From Roseburia sp. (GTDB taxonomy: Bacteria > Bacillota > Clostridia > Lachnospirales > Lachnospiraceae): a stretch of DNA of 64,000 bases. Location of the stretch: assembly GCA_023664265.1 (NCBI GenBank), contig JAMPFV010000010.1, positions 1 through 64,000 of the forward strand. Direction: 5' to 3'. The notes beneath the pieces were generated by a model. That model saw nothing but the letters and a program-made list of their open reading frames with translations, had not been told where the DNA came from and ran no database searches. Both the position numbers and the translations under genes were made by a program. Below are positions 60,079 to 64,000 of the stretch, in pieces. The stretch's first letter is position 1; the number at the start of each line of letters is the position of its first letter.

Positions 60079-61461
60079 ATGGATAACAAGAATGCAAACC
60101 AAAATACGTCTGAAGACCGGAAGCAGAGACGGAAGAAGGAAACTGCACAGCCGGCGAGACGGGCGATTCGGCAGTCTGAGAAGAGAAGCCTTTCAGACAG
60201 GCTGTCGTCGGCGCTGGAGCCGCGGAACCTGCGGATGATTCTGGTCACGGCGCTCAAGATACTGCTGCCGGTAGCGGCCTGCGTAGTCGTGGTGGCGGCC
60301 ATTGTGTCCTTTATTCACATGCGGGGCCGTGATGAATCACAGCAGTCGGGGAATCTGATGGATGAGCCGCTTGCGAAGAATGAGTATGCGGACGTCAACA
60401 CGCTGATGGGCGATTTTTACAAGGCGCTTGCGGACGGAGATAAGGATACGGTAATGGAATTGCGGGACTATAATGACGAGATGGCGATTATTACCTATGA
60501 TAAGAAGAGTGAGTTCATAGAGTCCTATGATGACGTGACCTGCTATACCAAGAGCGGAATGGAGGAAGGCTCCTATTTTGTGTATGTCACATATATGGTG
60601 AAGATTGAGGGCATTGACACCAAGGCGCCGGGGCTGAACGCGTTTTATGTGTATCCCGACGAGAGCGGGAAGCTCAAGATTGACGGCGCGATGGAGCAGA
60701 ACGTGGAGGCTTCGTTAAAGCTTGTCACCAGTCAGGAGGACGTTGTAGACCTCTATACAAGAATTGACGTGAGCTATAAGGAAGCGCTGGCGGCGGACGA
60801 GCAGCTGAATGCGTTTATGAAGGAGCTGCCGGTGCGTATCAAGAACGAAGTCGGCGAGGCGCTGGCCTTGGCACAGCTTGAGCAGCAGGGCAATGGAGAC
60901 GCGTCCGTCACGGATCTTCTGCAGAGTGCGGCTGCGCAGGTGGAAGGGCTTGGCGATGCGAACGGCGCAGGCGCGGGAGCGGCTGTATCGGATGGCGCGC
61001 CTGAGGAGCAGGGCGCTCCGGAGGCGAGTGCGGCACCACAGGAGGAAGAAGCACTTGAGAATAAGACCGTCAATCAGATTGTGCGGGCAACTGCGACTGT
61101 GAATGTGCGCTCCTCCGACAGCGAGGAGGCGGACCGGATTGGCCGTGTCGCCGAAGGAACGGAGCTGACGCGCTTGGAAGAGCGGATCAACGGCTGGAGC
61201 AAGGTTCTGTTCGAGGGCAAGGAGGCTTATATTAAGAGCGATTACCTCGAAGTCCTTTCTACAGAAGCAGAGGGAGATGCTATCCGCACCGTCAAGGCGA
61301 CCACGAATGTCAACGTGCGCAATGACGCGAGCCAGAGCGCTGCGAAGCTCGGCGTTGCACAGGCGGGGAATTCCTATGATTTGCTGGAGGATCTCGGCGA
61401 GTGGTATAAGATTAATTATAATGGGCAGAACGGATATGTAAAAGCAGAATTTTTTGAGTAG
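60079..61461 (+). CDS. Membrane-anchored protein with two SH3b domains
   Basis: 460 residues. A basic cytoplasmic N-terminus (1-55), one membrane span (about 58-78, ILLPVAACVVVVAAIVSFI), an extracytoplasmic alpha/beta region (about 100-260), an Ala/Gly/Glu-rich linker, and two bacterial SH3 domains at about 335-395 and 402-460 (ATVNVRSSDSEEADRIG; TNVNVRNDASQSAAKLG). SH3b domains usually bind peptidoglycan. No catalytic domain, so it may be a wall-associated scaffold. Confidence 0.85.
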   Translation: MDNKNANQNTSEDRKQRRKKETAQPARRAIRQSEKRSLSDRLSSALEPRNLRMILVTALKILLPVAACVVVVAAIVSFIHMRGRDESQQSGNLMDEPLAKNEYADVNTLMGDFYKALADGDKDTVMELRDYNDEMAIITYDKKSEFIESYDDVTCYTKSGMEEGSYFVYVTYMVKIEGIDTKAPGLNAFYVYPDESGKLKIDGAMEQNVEASLKLVTSQEDVVDLYTRIDVSYKEALAADEQLNAFMKELPVRIKNEVGEALALAQLEQQGNGDASVTDLLQSAAAQVEGLGDANGAGAGAAVSDGAPEEQGAPEASAAPQEEEALENKTVNQIVRATATVNVRSSDSEEADRIGRVAEGTELTRLEERINGWSKVLFEGKEAYIKSDYLEVLSTEAEGDAIRTVKATTNVNVRNDASQSAAKLGVAQAGNSYDLLEDLGEWYKINYNGQNGYVKAEFFE

Positions 61462-61469
61462 AGAATCCC

Positions 61470-61500
61470 CATGCAGCTTTAAGGGCTGCGTGGGATTTAT
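61470..61500 (+). terminator. Terminator after the SH3 protein gene
   Basis: CCCATGCAGC pairs with GCTGCGTGGG (one wobble) around TTTAAGG, followed by ATTTAT. Confidence 0.6.
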
Positions 61501-61542
61501 GTTATAGGAACTCCCTTTTCGGAATTGGTTTCAAATTTGATG

Positions 61543-61567
61543 CCCCGCTGCTTGCGGCGGGGTTTTT
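61543..61567 (+). terminator. Second terminator in the same gap
   Basis: CCCCGC (61543-61548) and GCGGGG (61557-61562), then TTTTT. Confidence 0.65.
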
Positions 61568-61673
61568 GACAATCAAGTGTATAAATCGGGTTTTGTGAGC
61601 AAGTCAAATTTTAGTTTACAGAAATGTCATAGATTTAAATAGATTTTCAAAAGATGTAAAGCAGAGAAAAAGT

Positions 61674-62279
61674 ATGTGGGTATCAAAGATAACAAAAGAA
61701 GAATTAACGAATGATGTGATAGACCGCCTTTTATTTGACGGTTTGAATGATAGTGGAGAGAATGTTGACTGTATTATTGTTTTAGGCAGTATAAAAGCAG
61801 CGAAATATAGAGTTCCGGCAGCGGCTGGGGCGTTTTTTGCAGGAAGGTCTGAGAAGATAATGTTATGTGGAGGAAAAATAAGAGATTTTTCAGGTGAAAG
61901 TATGGCAGAAGCGGAAAATATGTATAAAAAAGCCTTGGAATTAGGCGTCCCAAAAGAAAGCATTATAATTGAAAAAAATTCTCAAAATACAATAGAAAAT
62001 ATATTATGTTCACTTTTGGAATTACAACGTTCAATATGGCTTAATAAAGTAAGAAATGTATTATTGGTGACAACAACATATCATATGCGCCGAAGTTTGC
62101 GTATAGCCGGATATCTTTTTCCATCTCATATAAATATATATCCTTGTCCGGCAGATGACACAACAACGAAAAGAGATAATTGGATGAATACACAGGAAGG
62201 AATCGACAGAGTAAAAAGGGAAGCATTGAACATCGTAAGATGTGTTAATAACGGAGTGATTCCTGATTTCGAAATTTAA
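61674..62279 (+). CDS. YdcF/DUF218-like protein
   Basis: 201 residues with the DUF218 pattern: VDCIIVLGSIKAAKYRVPAA near the start, IMLCGGKI, ESIIIEKNSQNTIENI, and LLVTTTYHMRRSLRIAGYLF. Members are thought to bind S-adenosylmethionine or act in envelope biosynthesis. No membrane span. Strongly AT-rich against its flanks, so probably acquired. The ribosome site is weak. Confidence 0.8.
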   Translation: MWVSKITKEELTNDVIDRLLFDGLNDSGENVDCIIVLGSIKAAKYRVPAAAGAFFAGRSEKIMLCGGKIRDFSGESMAEAENMYKKALELGVPKESIIIEKNSQNTIENILCSLLELQRSIWLNKVRNVLLVTTTYHMRRSLRIAGYLFPSHINIYPCPADDTTTKRDNWMNTQEGIDRVKREALNIVRCVNNGVIPDFEI

Positions 62280-62438
62280 AAGATAATATATTCCTATTTG
62301 AAGAATCGTGAGGTAAATGCAAATTCAATAACTATAGGTGAAAATTTGTATTTTATTTCTAATTTTATACAGTGAGAACATTATTCCGAAAAGGGACTAT
62401 AGGAAATATCAATATTAAATACTAAAGAGGGGAAGCAT

Positions 62439-63467
62439 ATGTTTAAACAGAAGAAAGTGGGAATCATGGGAACCGGCGCTATCGCGGGTGTGATGGCGGG
62501 CACGATAAAACGGATGAAGAACGTGAAATGCTATGGCGTCGCGTCCAGAAGCGAGGAGCGGGCGCACGCGTTTGCACAGGAGTACGGTATCAAGGCGGCC
62601 TATACCTCCTATGAGGAGATGGTGCTCGACGAGAAACTGGATTTGATTTACATCGCAACGCCGCATTCGGAGCATTACGCCAATATGAAGCTGTGCATTG
62701 AGAACGGGAAGAATGTGCTCTGCGAGAAGGCCTTTACCGTCAACGCCAAGCAGGCGGAGGAGATTTTCGCGCTTGCGAAGGAGAAGGGCGTCTTTGTGAC
62801 GGAGGCGATATGGACGCGGTATATGCCGATGCTGACGACCATAAAGGGCATCTTGAGCTCCGGCATTATCGGGGAGCCGACCATGCTGACCGCCAATCTG
62901 GGCTATGCGATTTCACACAAGCAGCGGCTTACGGATCCCGCGCTTGCGGGCGGTGCGCTGTTGGACTTGGGCGTATATACAATCAATTTCGCGCTGATGA
63001 TGTTTGGCAGGGACATTGAGAAGGTGGACAGCTCCTGCAGAATGACGGATACGGGCGTGGACGCGTCCCACAGCATTACGATAACCTACAAGGATGGAAG
63101 AATGGCGGTCTTAACCGGTACTATGAACGGAATCAGCGACCGCAGGGGCGTAATTTACGGCTCGAAGGGATATATCGTGGTGGAGAATATCAATAATTTT
63201 GAGTCGGTAACGGTCTATGACGCGGCGCATAAGGCGGGGAAGCCGGTTAAGGCGCCCAAGCAGATTACGGGCTATGAATATGAGGTGGACGCCTGTCTCA
63301 CCGCAATCGAGGGCGGGCAGTCCGAATGTTGGGAGATGCCGCACGAGGAGACCGTTCGGGTGATGAAGCTGATGGACGGGATTCGGGAGAGCTGGGGACT
63401 TTGCTATCCCTGTGAAGGAGAGCCGAAGCAGGAACCGGAGCCGGAGGAGAGCGCATCAGCCGTATAA
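62439..63467 (+). CDS. Gfo/Idh/MocA-family oxidoreductase
   Basis: 342 residues. Rossmann loop GIMGTGAIAGVMAG, then CEKAFTVN (the catalytic EKP-type motif with Ala in place of Pro) and a C-terminal alpha/beta domain (GGALLDLGVYTINFALMMFG). These enzymes oxidise or reduce sugars and related compounds with NAD(P). An acidic Glu/Pro tail closes the protein. AGAGGGG precedes the ATG. Substrate unknown. Confidence 0.9.
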   Translation: MFKQKKVGIMGTGAIAGVMAGTIKRMKNVKCYGVASRSEERAHAFAQEYGIKAAYTSYEEMVLDEKLDLIYIATPHSEHYANMKLCIENGKNVLCEKAFTVNAKQAEEIFALAKEKGVFVTEAIWTRYMPMLTTIKGILSSGIIGEPTMLTANLGYAISHKQRLTDPALAGGALLDLGVYTINFALMMFGRDIEKVDSSCRMTDTGVDASHSITITYKDGRMAVLTGTMNGISDRRGVIYGSKGYIVVENINNFESVTVYDAAHKAGKPVKAPKQITGYEYEVDACLTAIEGGQSECWEMPHEETVRVMKLMDGIRESWGLCYPCEGEPKQEPEPEESASAV

Positions 63468-63520
63468 TCGGCATGAAACAGGGCAGACTATAGCTATCAA
63501 CATGAAGTAAGGAGATAGCT

Positions 63521-63952
63521 ATGAAAAAGGACGACCAGGAAATCCTGAAAGAGGTTCAAAAGAATACGGGTATGGCGCTCAAGGCGATTGACACCTTATC
63601 CGAGAAGGTGAGGGACGATGCGCTTTCCATGGAGCTTTCCAAGGAGCGGCTGTTGTATTCCGTCATACAGAATAAAGCGACCGATCGGCTCCAGCACGAA
63701 AAGGCCGACGGCTACCACAAGAGCGCGATGGAGGACATTATGCTCGAGGGCGGAATCCATATGAACACGCTCACCAATTGCAGCACCGGAAAGATTGCGG
63801 AGATGATGATACAGGGCAGCAACAGGGGGCTTACAAGTATGTGGAAATCCGTTAAGCATCATCAGAATTCGGGCGCGGCCTCGATGGAGGTGGCGAAGGA
63901 GCTAATGGATTTTGAGGAAAAGTGCATTAATCGACTGAGAGAATTTTTGTAG
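63521..63952 (+). CDS. Helical DUF2383-like protein, copy 2
   Basis: 143 residues, helical, with GMALKAIDTLSEKVRDDALS, TGKIAEMMIQGSNRGLTSMW and a charged end EKCINRLREFL. Same overall plan as the protein at 35180 (IAEMMIQGSNRGL against IADLMTDGCNMGV), so they are paralogues. AAGGAG precedes the ATG. Function unknown. Confidence 0.75.
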   Translation: MKKDDQEILKEVQKNTGMALKAIDTLSEKVRDDALSMELSKERLLYSVIQNKATDRLQHEKADGYHKSAMEDIMLEGGIHMNTLTNCSTGKIAEMMIQGSNRGLTSMWKSVKHHQNSGAASMEVAKELMDFEEKCINRLREFL

Positions 63953-63960
63953 GGTGAAGA

Positions 63961-64000
63961 ATGACCAGATTAAACAAATATCTTGCGGAATGCGGCGTCT
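63961..64000 (+). CDS. 5' end of an RsuA/RluB-type pseudouridine synthase (partial)
   Basis: ATG 63961 opens a frame reading MTRLNKYLAECGV to the window edge. This matches the start of the S4 domain of RsuA/RluB-family rRNA pseudouridine synthases. Only 13 residues are visible. Confidence 0.7.
   Translation, partial: MTRLNKYLAECGV

Overview
The window looks like the chromosome of an anaerobic, spore-forming, motile Firmicute of the Lachnospiraceae (Clostridia). Evidence: T-box leaders, a GerA/SpoVAF germination protein, a chemotaxis receptor, a clostridial-type LeuA, meso-diaminopimelate dehydrogenase, strong GGAGG ribosome sites and a moderately high-GC core broken by AT-rich islands. Species assignment is inference; no rRNA is present.

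Layout. 0-6.3 kb: tail of an unknown gene, enolase, a secreted transglutaminase-like protein (-), secG, rnr, smpB, and a DUF4160/DUF2442 pair. 6.4-11.9 kb: a chemotaxis receptor (-) and an ABC exporter. 11.9-16.9 kb: Phe T-box, pheS, pheT, queA. 16.9-18.6 kb: a small graveyard of mobile DNA with an IS481-like transposase fragment, element and phage-lysin remnants, and what looks like an intact par/Fst-like type I toxin-antitoxin locus, partly enclosed by a 42-bp inverted repeat. 18.6-21.5 kb: traX-like gene and a two-component system (-). 21.6-27.3 kb: PilZ protein, small membrane protein, YbjQ protein, then two leuD/leuC pairs with a lipoprotein inside the first. 27.3-32.3 kb: DUF305 protein, dUTPase, two tandem 63-residue paralogues, SpoVAF/GerA protein, TrpB2. 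32.3-34.1 kb: AT-rich island with a C39-like protein, an acetyltransferase and a Phd/Doc module. 34.2-38 kb: AraC-GGDEF fusion, helical protein, PepSY lipoprotein with lrgA/lrgB.

38-47.6 kb is a rhamnogalacturonan-I (pectin) uptake and degradation locus resembling Bacillus yes/ytc/lpl genes: DUF1961 protein, membrane-anchored AraC regulator, two permeases, binding lipoprotein and a leader-less PL11 lyase. 47.7-54.2 kb holds two large hybrid histidine kinases around a stand-alone receiver; only the first has an Hpt domain, so they may form one phosphorelay. 54.3-64 kb: ddh, a leucine T-box, an acetyltransferase, a LeuA fused to an AraC DNA-binding domain, AlkD-like protein, tRNA-Arg(CCG), SH3 protein, YdcF-like protein, Gfo/Idh oxidoreductase, a helical protein and the start of an RsuA/RluB-type pseudouridine synthase.

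Most notable: (1) a single reading frame joining complete 2-isopropylmalate synthase (catalytic plus leucine-sensing domains) to a complete AraC helix-turn-helix region, downstream of a Leu(CTC) T-box, in a window that also holds two isopropylmalate dehydratase pairs; (2) a ~100-nt hairpin/terminator/pseudoknot-like leader repeated directly in front of two unrelated genes (chemotaxis receptor and Phd antitoxin), with looser relatives before other genes; (3) a type I toxin-antitoxin locus with convergent promoters, shared terminator and a 15-nt direct repeat that makes the antisense RNA complementary to the toxin's first codons.
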